The notes: generated from the letters alone by a model not told the origin. Positions 26,401 through 39,639 are shown, numbered from the stretch's first letter. The stretch: 64,000 bases of DNA from Sitta carolinensis (GCA_032173965.1 CM063298.1:9795501-9859500); one strand, 5' to 3'. Numbers and translations: made by a program.

Positions 26401-28870
26401 CACCAGGGCATCTGTAGGAATTCTTGAAGGTCTTCTTCAAACGTGGTGAATCTAAAAGCAAGATTACTATTAACTCCTTCACTCTCCTAGCCCAGTTCAC
26501 CCCATTGTTTTGGCACCACGGGTTGCCAAGGGAAGGCTCCTTGCATTTCACACATTCCTTCTAAATAGATGGAGATGACCAGTTGCTTTCGGAAAGGCTG
26601 ATTATTTTGTTTATAAATTTAAAATAATGCTCACAACTGCCTCTGACTTCCCACTTCTCTAACATTAATGGCAGAAATGGGGAGTGAGGCATTTTCCCCA
26701 GATCATCTCCTGGGCTTCCCTGCAACCCTGCAGGCTCTGACTGATACCTTTTCATCATCCTCACTGAAGATTTTTCTTTTTAATTGAGAAGTGTCACTGA
26801 GTCTTTCCAAGCAATGGGTTAAGGCTGAAATATAAATTCTAGATCGACAGGGACCTGTTTGTTTAATGGCAAGTTGTTGATTCAATATTGATATACAGAG
26901 AAAAAGCAGGGAAAATAACCTGACAATGATGCTCAAATGGGGTCGCTGGGAGCAAATCTGGTCAGGCTCTGCTGCAAACTAAAGATGAGCAATCATTTCA
27001 GTCTGGAATAGTGCTAAAAGACACCTCAAGGTTATTCCTTTTAAAATTGGTAAGTTGAAGAGAGCACCAGTGTAAAATGAGGAATGAATATCCCCTTTGG
27101 AGGCAAGGATTTTGGGGAGGAGTTGGTTCTTTTGCCCTGGTGTTTGAAGTACCTTCACTAAAAGGTTGTTTCCTCTGCTGAGGGGTAGAAAGGAGCTGAT
27201 AAAATAAAACAAAGAGGAAAAACTCCCTCCAAGGGGGGTTACTGTGAAGGGAGGGGAAGGGTTCATGCACACAGCTTTTCCTAGCCCTGGTCATGGTCAT
27301 AAGCTTGAAAACTTGTCCCTCAAAAGCTAAAAACCAAGAGGGAAATAAAAACTAGCCAAAGATTCAGCTGTATTTTCCACTATCTCAACATTTAGAAGAT
27401 TGACACACGATTTCCAAGCACCTTGAGCTGGCAGTATTAATAAAGCTGCTTTCATTGTCAGCATTTCAGTGTCAGGTTCATTGGAGCAGGGGCTGGAACG
27501 GAGCAGTTCTGGTTCCCAAAAGCACACCCTGACCACCGGGCTGGGGAATCTGCCTTATGCTCACTTTCCAGCTGAGTGCATTCTGAAATAGCCCATGCAA
27601 GAGACTTCACAGAAGGAAGGACCAAAAGGTGTCTCTCATATGTTGATGGAGAAACTCTCCTACAGACCAGAGCTCAAACCTGCCAACATTCCAGCAACAG
27701 AGCATTAATTACTCATCTAATGTCAGGAAAAAGGCTGGAGCAGCAATAACATAAACCTTCAATTACTAAGGCATGGAAACAAAAGGTTGTGTTTCAGGCA
27801 GCAGCAAAAGCAAAAATTTTCTGTGTTTTCATTTTGGGGAGGGGAAAAAAAAAGCGAACAGGCAAACAAACAAATTACTGCAGACTAATCACAGGCATTA
27901 AAAAATATCACTTCCCCTCTCCAGATGGAAAAGAGAGTATTTGTACCACCCATATTCAATGTGTCTCTTCCCTTTGAAAGGCCATCAGAGAGCTAATGAA
28001 AAACACAAAGGCAGAAGCAGTGTCTGGTACTACCTCGAATCCTACTGCAATCATCAGAGAGTCTGGGACAGCAAAAATATTGTTCTGTAGACTGCCAGAT
28101 TTTGCCACCTGCATCTCCTCCATGATTTCTGCAATATAGGAAAAATGGGCCAAGAAGAAGCTAAAAAAGCTCCTTTCCAGGTCTGGGTATTCTTAAATAT
28201 CTAGATGTGATTTTCAAAGACCCAAATCAGTGAATTTGGCACATTACCCATCAATACTAGTGAAAACATCCTGTGTGTTATATGAAGCCCATCCTGTCCT
28301 GAGAATTGCTTTAAAGTTCAATCAAAATCAGGTGTAAAGTCCATTCATCACAATAGGAATCTTAGATTTAGTTTCTGGACTTGGTCTTTAGAACAGTAGG
28401 AACTGAGCCAAACCCAAACCCCAACATCTTCTCATCCCTGCAGGACTCCTGTCCCCTCAGCTTTGTGAAGGGGATCCCACTGGAGAGGGTGGGATCAACA
28501 TTCATCACCATGCTTGTGTTGGAGTTTTTAGGGGTTAACACCAGCATGACTCAAAGGAGACCCCAAGCAAGGGGTTTGAGCCCTTCCCTGCCAGACCCTG
28601 CCTGCAATTCTGCCACACTCTGACCATGCCCTGAAGAAAAGCTCTGAAGGTGAACAACACAGAAAACACCCACACTAATGAACCTCCCCAATTATTTCAG
28701 GGTCTGGAGAAGCACCAGCCCAGACAGTGAGCTCTGAAATGGTCCCACCCCTGTGCAGCACACACCATGCTCCCACGTGCTGCTGCCTCCTCTGAAACAC
28801 ATAAACCCTGTGTTCAGCCCAGCCCAGAGGTGACTGCACACACAGGCACACAGCAGCTCACTGTGCTGGG
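23450..28870. other. Gene-free stretch
   Basis: No recognised coding exon on either strand. The block at 24640-24790 is noted separately as a possible regulatory element. The remainder is AT-rich non-coding DNA without visible tandem structure. Confidence 0.45.
24640..24790. promoter_or_regulatory. Candidate AT-rich non-coding regulatory block
   Basis: Dense homeodomain-type core sites within 100 bp: GCTAATTTCATG, CAAATTAATTAATCAGC and CATATTAATTAGCC, next to a nuclear-receptor-like ATGACCTCA. It has no coding potential. It resembles ultraconserved developmental enhancers in style, but conservation is untested. Confidence 0.28.
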
Positions 28871-28871
28871 C

Positions 28872-29167
28872 TGCTGTCCCTGAAAATCAGCCTTCTGATT
28901 GTTTCAGTATAATAGAGTAAATCCTCATGAATTGTGAGAAAAACAAGAATCATGTTTGCATTCCTTGGTGAAAAGATACCACCTGATGGACTGCTCAAGT
29001 GAGCAGTGGAGATGGAGAGGTGCGAACTTCTCTGTCCAATCTCTGATCACTGTCCAGGAACTGAGAGATACGAGGTCAGCAATAAACTGGAGAGTTCCTT
29101 TCTTCTTCTCTGCCTGAACCCCTGCTGTGTGTGTGCTGCTGTGTTCCCTCTGTGCAGCACAGTGACA
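28872..29167 (+). mobile_element. ERVK-type solo LTR (family A), copy 1
   Basis: About 296 bp, starting TGCTGTCCCTGAAAATCAGCC-like and ending ACAGTGACA, so TG...CA termini are kept. The sense strand carries a TATA-like TATAATAGAG near the start and an AATAAA (about 29083), followed by a GT-rich stretch as expected downstream of a poly(A) site. Flanks CTGGGC and CTGTGC form a 6-bp target-site duplication with one mismatch. Six copies of this family are present in the window. No internal viral genes flank it, so it is a solo LTR. Confidence 0.82.
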
Positions 29168-29399
29168 CTGTGCACTATCTGCAGGGAGGGGTGCCTGTGA
29201 AAACACAGCAATCCTCCCCCAGGCCAGGGCCAGGACCAGAATACAGAGCCCTCGGGGACACTTTAACCCTTTAGTGCACAGCACTGCACCCCGGGGCTCC
29301 GACCCCTTGATTTGGTTCCAGGTGCACTGCTCAGGGCTTCATCCTGATGCCCTAAGGAACCTAAAAACGAAACAATGCACACTGTACAGATAATATCAG

Positions 29400-29790
29400 T
29401 GTAGCAGGGCATAGAAAGCCTGCTCTTTATTGGAGGCCTCCAGGGGCAGATATAGAAAATGTCCACAAAAGCCCATACCCCCCGGGGGCGAATACAGTTT
29501 TATAAATTTAGTAAATTAGCATAATTGACAAAAAGCACCAATTAGGAGCACAAGTGGTGATGCAGTTCCTCTCCAGTTCAAGCCCTTTCTAAATCCTTCC
29601 CCCCTCAGATGGGACTCTAATTTGTAGGTGAAAATGTGTCTCAAAGAGCTGTTTTTTGGCTTTGGTTCCTAGGGAGCACCAAGACAGGATAAGGGCTTTG
29701 GAATATGTTTTATGTTTCTACCTAACAGAGCAGGGAAAAGCATTGGGAAAACTAGCTACGAATGCAGTAACAGACTGCAGAGCCCATATA
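29400..29790. mobile_element. Diverged LTR-like element (family B, copy 2)
   Basis: Partner of 10590-11040 (see there), same orientation. The 3' side runs into an AT microsatellite. Confidence 0.5.
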
Positions 29791-29882
29791 TATATATATA
29801 AAAAATTATATATATAAAAATTTATATATATATATAAAATAACTATATATATATAAATTTATATATATATGTAATATATGTG
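29786..29882. repeat. (TA)n-rich microsatellite
   Basis: Interrupted TATATA tract with AAAATTTATA interruptions. It is followed at about 29900 by an A-rich run. Confidence 0.88.
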
Positions 29883-31295
29883 CAAATACAGAGAACATAT
29901 AAAAAAAAAAAAAAACCAAACAAAAACTATTAGGCACCAATTTCAGAACAAGATGGGCAGCACCCTCCTTAATAAGGTATTAAATCTTGTATTGCCTTGT
30001 ACTCTTGCTTTTCAAAATCATCATCATTTTGCCAACCAGCTCAGCCAGGCAGCTCCTGAATGCCCCCACTTGCAGCCCCACAGCCCCAGGCTGATGCCCA
30101 GCCCCGTGCTGGTTTTCTCCATGGGTCTGCAGCCCAGCCAGGGCTCAAAGGGTCATTCTGCATCCCAGAGCCAGGGTTTGGTCTTGGGCAGCCCAGAGGA
30201 ATCTGCCTGGTCTAGTGCAAGTGTCCCTGCCCGTGGCAGGAGGCTGGAACAGGGTGGTCCTTAAGGTCCTTTCCAGCCCAGCCCACCCCGTGACTCTGGA
30301 ATGGCCACCCCTGGGCTATTTACAGCCAGTCCAAGTGCTGCCCACCCCACAGGATGGTGCACAGTGGGGGGAGAGCAGCCTCAGCTGCACCCCTCCCTGC
30401 CCCTCTGCAGGATGGAATGCCGCCTTTCCATCCCTCTTCATTTTTAACTGACAAAGGGGAAGCAAGAGGTGATGCTCAGCCAAAAACGGCCCACTCAATT
30501 AAAAGAAAATGCTCCTAGGACACACGGGGCGGGGGAGCCAAGTGTTCCCATTTATCCTCTGCTGCCTTTTCTCCTGATCCTGCTGCCGCACCACGAGTCT
30601 GCTCTCCTCCTCCTCCTCACCTCCACCCACCAGCGAGACCAAACCCCTCGATGGTGCAAACCAACGCTGCCCCAAATTGCCCCAGCAAGGCAGAGCAAAC
30701 GAGTCCAGCAGGAGAGGCAGCTGGCCAGGGTTTAACGAGGCTTCTGTGCACAAAGAAGGAATTGCTGAAACGGGAACTTTTAATGGTGAAAGCTACTCAT
30801 GAGTCACTTTAGCAGGGAGAGCTGTGCGTGGCTTTCCCTCTTACCTGTGGGTGCTTAATAGCAGCTTGGGGCTATTAGATGAGGAGGATTTTTAAACTTT
30901 AGCTGCTCTTTGCCAGTGTTGCAATTCTCTTTTGCAAGCTGGCGAGTTTGTTTTGCAATGGCTTCCTCAGCCAGGTATCAGGATCATCTGCCATTTAAAT
31001 AAAATAATAGGTTTCTAGCCAGGTTGAACAAAAAAGTCCAAGCAGAACAGGCTCAAAAGACAAGAGCCAAATGGAAATCTTGTGTTATCAGTTTCTCCAA
31101 AATAGCATGAGTTTTAAATTTATTTTTTTCCCCTTTCAGTTCTCAGCCACTTGGATAGGCAACTCTGCTGTGCAATTTAGTCCATTTATTTAATTTCTGC
31201 CCTCATTCAAAAATAGAAAACCCTAATCTGGCTGTTTTCACCTGTCATGTCCCACCACACACACCACATGTGCTGGGAGCTCTGGGGAAAGGCTG
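29883..31295. other. Gene-free stretch around the CR1 fragment
   Basis: Besides the CR1 3' end no gene is recognised. Open frames at about 30469-30750 overlap on both strands and lack family features. Confidence 0.4.
30190..30301 (+). mobile_element. CR1 LINE 3'-end fragment
   Basis: The block TGTCCCTGCCCGTGGCAGG, a GG-TGGAACAGGGTGG segment and CCTTAAGGTCCTTTCCAGCCC, ending near GTGACTCTGGA, is the characteristic 3' terminus of avian CR1 retrotransposons. Only the last hundred or so bases are present. This 5' truncation is normal for CR1. Confidence 0.72.
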
Positions 31296-31299
31296 ATGG

Positions 31300-31925
31300 G
31301 ACCACCCTGAGCTTCTGCCTTGGGAACACCCTGAGCTTCTGCCTTGGGAACACCCTGAGCTTCTGCTTGGGAACACCCTGAGCTTCTGCCATTGGGAAAC
31401 ACCTGAGCTTCTGCCTGGAGAACACCCTGAGCTTCTGCTCATGGGAACACCCTGAGCTTCTGCCCTTGGAACACCCTGAGCTTCTGCCCTGGGAACACCC
31501 TGAGCTTCTGCCTGTGAGAACACCCTGAGCTTCTGCCTGTGGAACACCCTGAGCTTCTGCCCATAGGAACACCCTGAGCTTCTGCCCTTGAGGAACACCC
31601 TGAGCTTCTGCTCATGGGAACACCCTGAGCTTCTGCCATGGGAACACCCTGAGCTTCTGCCCTGGGAACACCCTGAGCTTCTGCCTTGGGAACACCCTGA
31701 GCTTCTGCCATAGGAACACCCTGAGCTTCTGCCCTTGGGAACACCCTGAGCTTCTGCCTTGGGAACACCCTGAGCTTCTGCCTGTGAGAACACCCTGAGC
31801 TTCTGCCTGTGAGAACACCAGAGCTTCTGCCCTGTGGAACACCTGAGCTTCTGCCATGGGGAACACCCTGAGCTTCTGCCTGTGACAACACCCTGAGCTT
31901 CTGCCTGTGAGAACACCCTGAGGGA
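31300..31925. repeat. About 25-bp minisatellite, block 1 (about 25 copies)
   Basis: The core GAACACCCTGAGCTTCTGCC is followed by a variable 4-6-bp spacer (TTGG, TGTGA, CATGG, CCTTGG), so unit length wavers around 24-26 bp. Read on the minus strand it gives long frames rich in a repeated Gln-Lys-Leu-Arg-Val-Phe or Ala-Glu-Ala-Gln-Gly-Val phrase. These are repeat by-products. Confidence 0.93.
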
Positions 31926-32064
31926 TCAGCTCTGGACAAAGCACCCCCTGAGCATTCGGGCCAGCAGAACTGACACCCCACTGCCACAGGTCTGGAACAA
32001 CCTCATGGCTTCTGCTGATGAGACCACCAGTGATGCTTCACTGCCGTGTGAGAAAAACAAGCTT
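31926..32064. repeat. Unique spacer inside a higher-order repeat (copy 1)
   Basis: GAGGGATCAGCTCT, AAAGCACC, CTGACACCCCACTGCCACAGG and CCTCATGGC occur here and again, in the same order, at about 32310-32412. Array and spacer were therefore duplicated together. Confidence 0.8.
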
Positions 32065-32412
32065 CTGCCCTTGGGAACACCCTGAGCTTCTGCCTCTGGG
32101 AACACCCTGAGCTTCTGCCCATGGGAACACCCTGAGCTTCTGCCTGTGAGAACACCCTGAGCTTCTGCCTGTGAGAACACCCTGAACTTCTGCCTGTGAG
32201 AACACCCTGAGCTTCTGCCCATAGGAACACCCTGAGCTTCTGCTCATGGGAACACCCTGAGCTTCTGCCTGTGACAACACCCTGAGCTTCTGCCTGTGAG
32301 AACACCCTGAGGGATCAGCTCTTGGTACAAAGCACCAAAACCTGCAGGGGTCTGGCCAGCACAGAACCTGACACCCCACTGCCACAGGGTCCTTGGAAGC
32401 AATCCTCATGGC
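32065..32412. repeat. About 25-bp minisatellite, block 2, plus its spacer copy
   Basis: About ten units of the same core as block 1 run to about 32310, followed by the second spacer copy (to about 32412). This makes a nested, higher-order tandem arrangement. The spacer copies differ by several small indels. Confidence 0.88.
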
Positions 32413-35400
32413 CTGTGTGTTTGATGTGACCAGCAGGATGATTTATTTGTCCTTCCAAGCACGTTTTCCAGGTGCTGAGCACAAAGAGGACAAACCAGAA
32501 GACAACAGACACTTGAAAAGCCATCAAACCTGGAGGCTGGAGTGTGAGAGGTGGTTCTGGAACATCCTTTTACATCTGGCTGGAGAAGGAAGGAGCCACA
32601 TCCCCAGCTTCCCATCCACAAGGCTTTGGAGAAGTTGTTTGTCCCACAAAGTTTGGCAGCATCCAAAACTCCCCACCACAGCCTGTGTGGCAGCAGCACC
32701 TTCCCTTGGAGACAAGGTACTGGAGCAGCAGGTGGAGAAAAGACACCAAAAAATAAAAATAAAGAATTTTTAAAAAGTATTAAAAAACTGGAAGGATGTA
32801 GCAACGAACACAGAGCATTGCAAAGTGGGAAACAGATACACAATTCATGGAATTTGGCTCCATTTCACACAACAGACTGCTCAATGGCAGATGTCAAGTG
32901 TATTTATGGTGTGGGAACATTTCCAGCTCCTTCCTGGGGTCTTGGTAAGATCTCTGTGATTTGCCTGGGAGAAACTGTTGCCTGGTTAGAGATGAAAAGT
33001 TTTTTCATATTTGCAACTCCAGTTTCCACCTTCCATAAACTGTTCTCTGCTGTCAGAAGACAATACTCAAAGTCCTGCTCTGCCACAAGCATCATTTCCT
33101 CCCCCTTCCTCTGTTTTCATGGAAAAAAATTATTTTCTTTTTTTTTAATTGAATTACAATTGACTGAAACTAATAGCAAACTCACATCAAATTACTTGGG
33201 TTATTTGGCAACAAAATCAGGAAGAAAAATGGGTCATACCAAATGGAAATATTGGTATATTCCTCTGGAATATGACAAAATGGAAAATACCAAAACACAT
33301 TTTCCTTGGTATTTTCAAGGAAAACTTTCTGACATTTCATTTGGAAACCAAGCTCTCTTTCAAATGACACTCATGTTTAATAATTAAAAAGGAGGAAACA
33401 GAAAGAATCAAATACAGCATGCTGAGACAAACAAAATGTTTTCCTGACCTATCCCTCCAAAAAACAAACAAACAAAACCCCCAAAACAACAAAAACCAAA
33501 AACCAAACCCTTAATAAATATATATATTTAAGTTTTCTTGCAGAAAACAAATCAAGATAAACTCAGAATGAATCTTATCTTGGGAAGAGGGTGATCCCAT
33601 GACATAAAATGTCACTTTGCATAGATCCAGTATTTGCTATAAGGGGAGTTGCTTTCGCTGGGGAGGTTTTGATGAGCTACAAACTGGCAGAAAATAAATG
33701 ACCAAGGCAGGGATGGCCCCTGGTGACACAAACCCCACGGGAGAAGCCAACCATGACCTCATCAGGCAGATGAGGAAGCAGGGATGGTGTCAGGGCAGTG
33801 ACACAGGGACCAAATCAGGAGGAAGAGAAGACCCCAGCATCCCTCAGCTCCAAACTGCTGCTCTGGCTCCAGAGCCTGCAGTGGGAGTTAAATCCAGGGA
33901 AAAGCTCTCCCTGCTGTCTCAGAGCCTGTGGCAAGTCAGGGATGGGGTCAGGTGGCTCAGGAGTGATTGATTTCACTCCCTGCTGATGCCTTAAGTTTGA
34001 GCTTTTATATTTTTTAGATTCTGGGCTGCTTTGGTGGGCAGTTTTAGGTTTCATATTCAGTGCTACTAAGCTCTCTTCTCAAAGCAGACAGACAAAACAA
34101 TTCCTTCTCTAGTTTGGTACCAAGGACAACTTTCAGGGTCAAGAACATAAATGATGGTGAAGTGAGAAGGAAAACAAAGAGGATGGAGCTTCCTGCCCTG
34201 GAGCTGTGATTGCCCCATGAACTCCAATGTGCTGCTGGAGCAGAACTGATCCCAGTGGGAGCCCTGGTAGCCAGGTGTCCATGCTGGGCACAGTTTGGGT
34301 TCCCCTGGGTGTGGCCCAGGTGTGCCCAGGGAGGCCGTGGAATAAATCCCTGCTGGATCCTTGTGCTCTGCTGCTCTCTGTGCCAGGTCACCTCCTGAAA
34401 TCTTCCCTGCAAGCCCAGACTGCCCAGCCCACCTCGGGGCTGGCAGCTCGTTGTCACACAACGGCACAGCAGCCCCCATCTCACTCTTTCCAACTGCAAT
34501 CCTTTATTGCTCACTGTCAAAAATACCCTGGGCCAGCCACAATCCCTCCCATCTGCTCCCCATTCCCAGTTCTGCCTGGAAATCCCAGCCCTGGGGCCAG
34601 GTCCCATCCTCTTGTCTGTGCTGGGGCAGACTGGGAGGTGTCAGCCCCAGGTGGGCTCTGGAGGTGCTTGCTGGTCCCCAAACCTGTGATATTTGAATGT
34701 GAATACGAAGTGCTACCCCCACCAACTCCATCCAGGGATTTTTCTCCCCCCCACCCTCAGGCTTAGGAAAGTGATGAGGGTGCAGCAAATGGGGCTCTCC
34801 CGGGGCCAATTAGCAGATATTTGGGCAGCATCCAGACACTGCTGGGGGTCAGGGCGAATTTCCAGCTGCCTCCCCTCCCGCACCGCTCATCCCCAAAGCC
34901 CGCACTGGGGGAGAGGGGTACGAAGGAAGAATTTCGTTTATCCAGACAGCAGCGCTCGGGCATCGGCCATGGCACCGTGCCTCGCATCCCAGTGAATTCC
35001 AGGCAGCACAATGCAAACAAAGGGATGCTGATCCCCGGGGATAAAGGCTGTCCCTGTCACCTGGGCAGCCGGAGCCAGGGCTGGCATCCTCGCCCTGCCG
35101 GCTGTGCTTTGCATTTCTTTGCCTATGCAAAGCGGAGGAGGAAGGTGATGGGGGCGAGCCGGCTCTTCCTGCTAGGATGAGCAGAGCAAAGGGGAGAAAT
35201 CTGGTTTTTCTGGAGCTCGGGGTTGGTGGACAGTACTTGGGTACCTGCCCTCTTGTCTGGAATGGGAGGAAGACACTCACATAAGATAGGAACGATCATA
35301 AGGAAAAACCAGGATGTGCCTCTGCTAAGTCTGATGATGCCCCACATGCTGCTCCCTGGAAAACCAGACATTATTTTTTCCTCTGTTTTTTCCACTCGCA

Positions 35401-38400
35401 GGGATGCTCAAGTGCTCCTTGTAACTCCGGAGCAGCAGATTTTTCTACAGGAGCATGATGTTTTAGAGGTGATGGTATGTTTTTATGAGGCCAGGAGGGA
35501 AACATTTCGGCCACAACTACGAATTTGCTGTCTAGACATATATTTGACAAAAAAAAGGACACTTTAACATAATCCTTACAGAGTACTGAGCACAACTACT
35601 CAAAGACCCTTTCAAGCCTCACGCCCCAAAAGCCTTTCTGCCCACAAGCAAGCTGCAGCCAAAATATACAAATTTCAGGGACACCCCAAATCCTGCCCTC
35701 ATGCCAGGCACTCCCCCCAGACATCCTGCCAGCCCAGCATGAATTAAGGGCTGGGTATGAAGACTGCAGTTAATAGAAGCCCTCCTAACTTCAGACAGCT
35801 TCAAACCCTGTTAGACAGAAGGAATACCTGAGTTTCCACACAGTAACCAGAGGAAACACTCTGTGTGTCAGAGGGGAGCACTTCTCATGGGGCAGGGAAA
35901 TGAGACTCCTTGCAGCAGTCACGTCAGCACAACTTGCTGTGCAGGGAATTTGCTGGAAACATCCATTTGGGCTGTTCAAGGGCATCTCTGCTGGATTTCT
36001 GCTTGCATGGGGGCCACACAAGGCCACAACTCAGTGTCAGCTGGAGGGCTGTGCACAGATAAAGAGCTCAACCTGACAGAAGCAAACACACCAAGCAGTG
36101 ACAAACATTTCTTTCATTAAGGACGAGGTTCCAGTTGTCCTGCTGTGGGTGCAGGAGGATAATGCCATTATCAGCCATCTGCAAGGAGCTGAATCACCAG
36201 TCTGAGCATGGGCACAGGCAGCACTGGGGCTGTCAGGAGCAGAAGTTTAAAGCTGCCAGACAGGTCTGAGGGCTCTTGTCTCACTGATCTAACCTGATCA
36301 AAGGCACAGGGCATGGCTACCTGTGGCAGAGGTCCCAAAGCACAGCTCTGCAGTTGTCTCTGCACTAACCCCAGCTTTCAACAACAGAAGCCATCCCTCT
36401 GAGAATGGGACAGCTTCTCTGAAAAGCACTAGAAATTTGGAGTCAAATCCCATCTCTAAAGAAATGCAAATGCCAGTTAAGTTTAATAGCAGAGCACCAC
36501 AAACTTCAGCTCCAAAAAACTGCAGCAACTGTGTGCACAGGCTGCCTCTGAAGGCACTAAAGTGTGCTCTGTGCCTTGCCTGATATTTTTCCAATACATG
36601 CAGGGCCACATCACCTCAGAGGCCACTCTTGGTGACCCCAAAATGATGTGGGTATTCCCATTCTGGTGGGTCTGATTGCCACCCCTCACCTGCAGCAGGA
36701 GACTGGGACAGAAATGGGCTGCTCATGCTGGGATTGAGACAAGCACTTCATATAAGGTTAAAAAAAAAAATAAATCTTCAGTACCCTGAGCAGAAATGAG
36801 CCCCAAATCCGGCACTGCTGCCCAGCTCAGCACTGAGCACATCATGCACCTACTGTAGAAGCACTCAGAAATGCATTAATGTGCATTGCTGGATAAGGAC
36901 TGGGAATGTCCCTGTCCCCAGACCCCACAGCCATGCCACGGGGCCCTGCCCAGCCCAGCAGTGTGAAAACACCTCCAGGATGGCTCAAAGTGCTTGTTTG
37001 TCCGTTGCTGCTGCCTGTAAGAGAGCTCCTGCTGTCTCAAGCTGCCTGGAAGTTTTCCACCTTGGCTCCTCTAGCATCTCTGCAGCCCATGGGAAACATG
37101 GCATTGAGCTTCTTCAGACTGATTAAGCAGACATCGTTAACATTTGCCATCAGGACACTTCAGATCACAGCATTAGAGACCACATGGGGAGCAGACAGCA
37201 GTCCAAACACCAAGCTAATGGAGAACTGAGGAGAACTACAAGTTACTCTAATAAATAGCTGAAAATTGGGGGGAAAAAAACTGTAAGAGACTAGACTTCT
37301 ACCCAAAAACATAGTGGGTGCTAACTCCAGAAGCCTGTAAAATGTCTCAGTGCAATATTTTTACTTGAAAAAAACCAAAAAAACAACAACAAAAAAAACT
37401 AACCCAACCAACCAACAAATCAAACCCAGAAAGAATTATTTTGTTTTCATCAAAACGTCAAAATTAGTGGTGAGACTGAAGCAAGTCGCTCTCTTCCCAC
37501 CCAAGGCAGCAGTAAAAGTGCCACTGCCTGAAGGGCTGCAGCATCCTGAAGGGGCTCCTGAGCCCAGCACACCCATTACAGCCGCTTTACTGGGAAGCAG
37601 CAAACATCTGAGCTGAGAGCGAGCACCCCCTCAGAAGCTGCCAGCTCGGGGAAGGAGCCACGCCGTCACTTGAGGACAAAGCCGAGCAGACAAACGTGTC
37701 CCGGGAAGGCTCCCGGAGCAAAGTGTAGGTCCCAGGAGCTCCCGGTGCTCCCAGTGGGCTCTGGGCTGCCAGAAGGAGCCCGGGAGCCCCGCTCAGGTGG
37801 CCCCGGGGCTGGCACTAATGATGCTGGCTGGCCCTCCTTCCCTTTCTGCTTTCTCTGCCCAGGTTGGAGCACCCCATCCCACCCGAGTGTACTTGAAAGA
37901 ACGGGATACTTCCTTTGTATGGGGCAACAAATGAAGATTAATGTGTTCGTTGTAATTAATGTGGGATGACAGATTAGCAGAGCAGTGGCAGTGCCTTTCG
38001 CTGCTGCAGGAGCCAGTGCTGATAGGACAGCTGGTGAGAGGGGACACCAAATTCAATTTGCTCCTCATTTGCATACATATGACAACCATCTGTGCTAATA
38101 GCACTGCAATGTCTCTATTAGGCTCTCCTCTCGTGTGCCAGCTCACCTAGACTCCAATTAGGCCTTTAAGCGGGGAAGCTTAAAGCATAAATATTTGCTG
38201 AGGGGAAGGCAAGAGGCTGCACAGCCTGAGCCCCCCTCACTCCCTGCCCCAGGATGTGCTGCTGCTCTTCTGCACTGCCTGGAGTGATGCTGAACTCCAT
38301 CAGCCCCACTGATGCCTTCTGGAGAGCAGCAGAGCACAGGGGTAAAGCAGGGATTTATTAAAAGGCTTCAATGGATACACCTTGGGCAGCACAAGAGCCT

Positions 38401-38595
38401 GGCTGGGCACAGCTAGGGTGAACCCAAAATGGGCACAAAATGGACACCTGGCCACAAGGTTCCACACTTTGATAAGTTCTGGTCCATCAGCACATTAGAA
38501 TCGATTGTCAGCTTCAGGTTATGAAGCTCCATCCTCTTTGTTTTTCTTCTCACTTCACCATTGGGCCTGAAGGTTGTCCTTGGTATCAAACTAGA
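32413..38595. other. Gene-free stretch
   Basis: No exon could be supported. The open frame at about 32551-33387 (278 codons) has no family signature and biased low-GC composition. I see no splice logic and do not call it. A-rich simple sequence (AAAC/CAAA) occurs at about 33460-33515 and 37365-37430. The block at 37955-38170 is noted separately. Confidence 0.4.
37955..38170. promoter_or_regulatory. Candidate non-coding regulatory element
   Basis: Contains a perfect octamer ATTTGCAT (38067-38074), GACAACCATCTG, CTATTAGGC and CCAATTAGGCC within 100 bp. It has no open frame of note and no repeat character. The base composition and motif density resemble a conserved vertebrate enhancer. Conservation is untested. 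Confidence 0.3.
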
Positions 38596-38599
38596 GAAG

Positions 38600-39110
38600 G
38601 AATTGGTTTGTCTGTCTACACTAAACTGCACCCCAAACATTAATCTAACCATAATCATAACACTAACCCAAAGCCTAAGCCTAAAAATTACCCTAAACCT
38701 AACCACAACAGTAAACCTCATATAATTCTAGCCAAAACCTTCTATAATCCCAAAAGGAACCCTAACCATAACCCAAAGATCATCCTAAACCCTACACTAA
38801 AATGAAACCTATCCTGATTCATCACAAAATCCTAACCCTAAACCCAGACACAAACCAATCCCAAATCCTAAAACTAACCCTAACTTGGAATTTAAAAAAC
38901 ATGAATCCCAACACTAACCATAACACCAAGCCTTACATAACCCTAAAAATAATCCTTAAACAGGCTTAAACCAAATCATTACATAAACAATCTGAAACCC
39001 AAACCCACCCCTAACCCAATCACAAACTCTAACCCTTCTATAAACCTAATCCTAACCTTCATTTAACCCTAACCATGACCCTGATCTTTGCAGAAATGTA
39101 ACCCTAACCT
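38600..39110. repeat. Degenerate telomere-like (CCCTAA)n tract
   Basis: About 500 bp of sequence rich in AACCCTAA, CCTAACCC, ACCATAACCC and related hexamer-like words, all on one strand, with many substitutions and no perfect run of more than about two units. It looks like a decayed interstitial telomeric sequence or a telomere-derived satellite. Confidence 0.7.
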
Positions 39111-39639
39111 CCATGGGTTTGCCTCTCCTCTGCACGTGAAACCCTGGGGCTGTGTCCTTTCCTTCCTAGATGAGATGAGATGAGATGAGAACTCTCACTC
39201 TCATCCAGGAGCCCATGGCCAAAATTTTTATTGGACATCCAAAATTCAATTACCTGTCCCTGCCTGGCCTACCAGTTCTGTGCCTATCTGTTCTGGCACC
39301 TTTTTATGGGATCAATCCTCAGATGTTTTCTATTTTGGAGGAGGGAATCCCATTTCTTTTGAGATAGGCTTATAGTTCCTCTCTCCAGCAAAGAAACCAA
39401 TTTTGATTCCACACATTGGGTGGCCCTTGGTGAATTTAATTGCTTTTCCTAGTAGGCAGCTCTATGGGCTATACCTGTTCAACTGTGGGAGTACAGACTC
39501 CAGGCTGCTCAGCTTTAATTCCTGGTCCCTGTAGTGTGTGAGCAGTGCCTGGTGCTGCTCAGATTGAATCAGTGAGACTGAAGGATTGTCACAGGACACA
39601 GTGACGAGAAGGAAAGTGAAGACTGCATCAAGGGAAAAT

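Noticed and set aside
31245..32409. Minus-strand frames of 100-223 codons
   Set aside because: Translations of the 25-bp minisatellite only.
32551..33387. 278-codon open frame on plus
   Set aside because: No recognisable domain; AT-rich with poor coding texture and no splice context; a chance frame is likelier.
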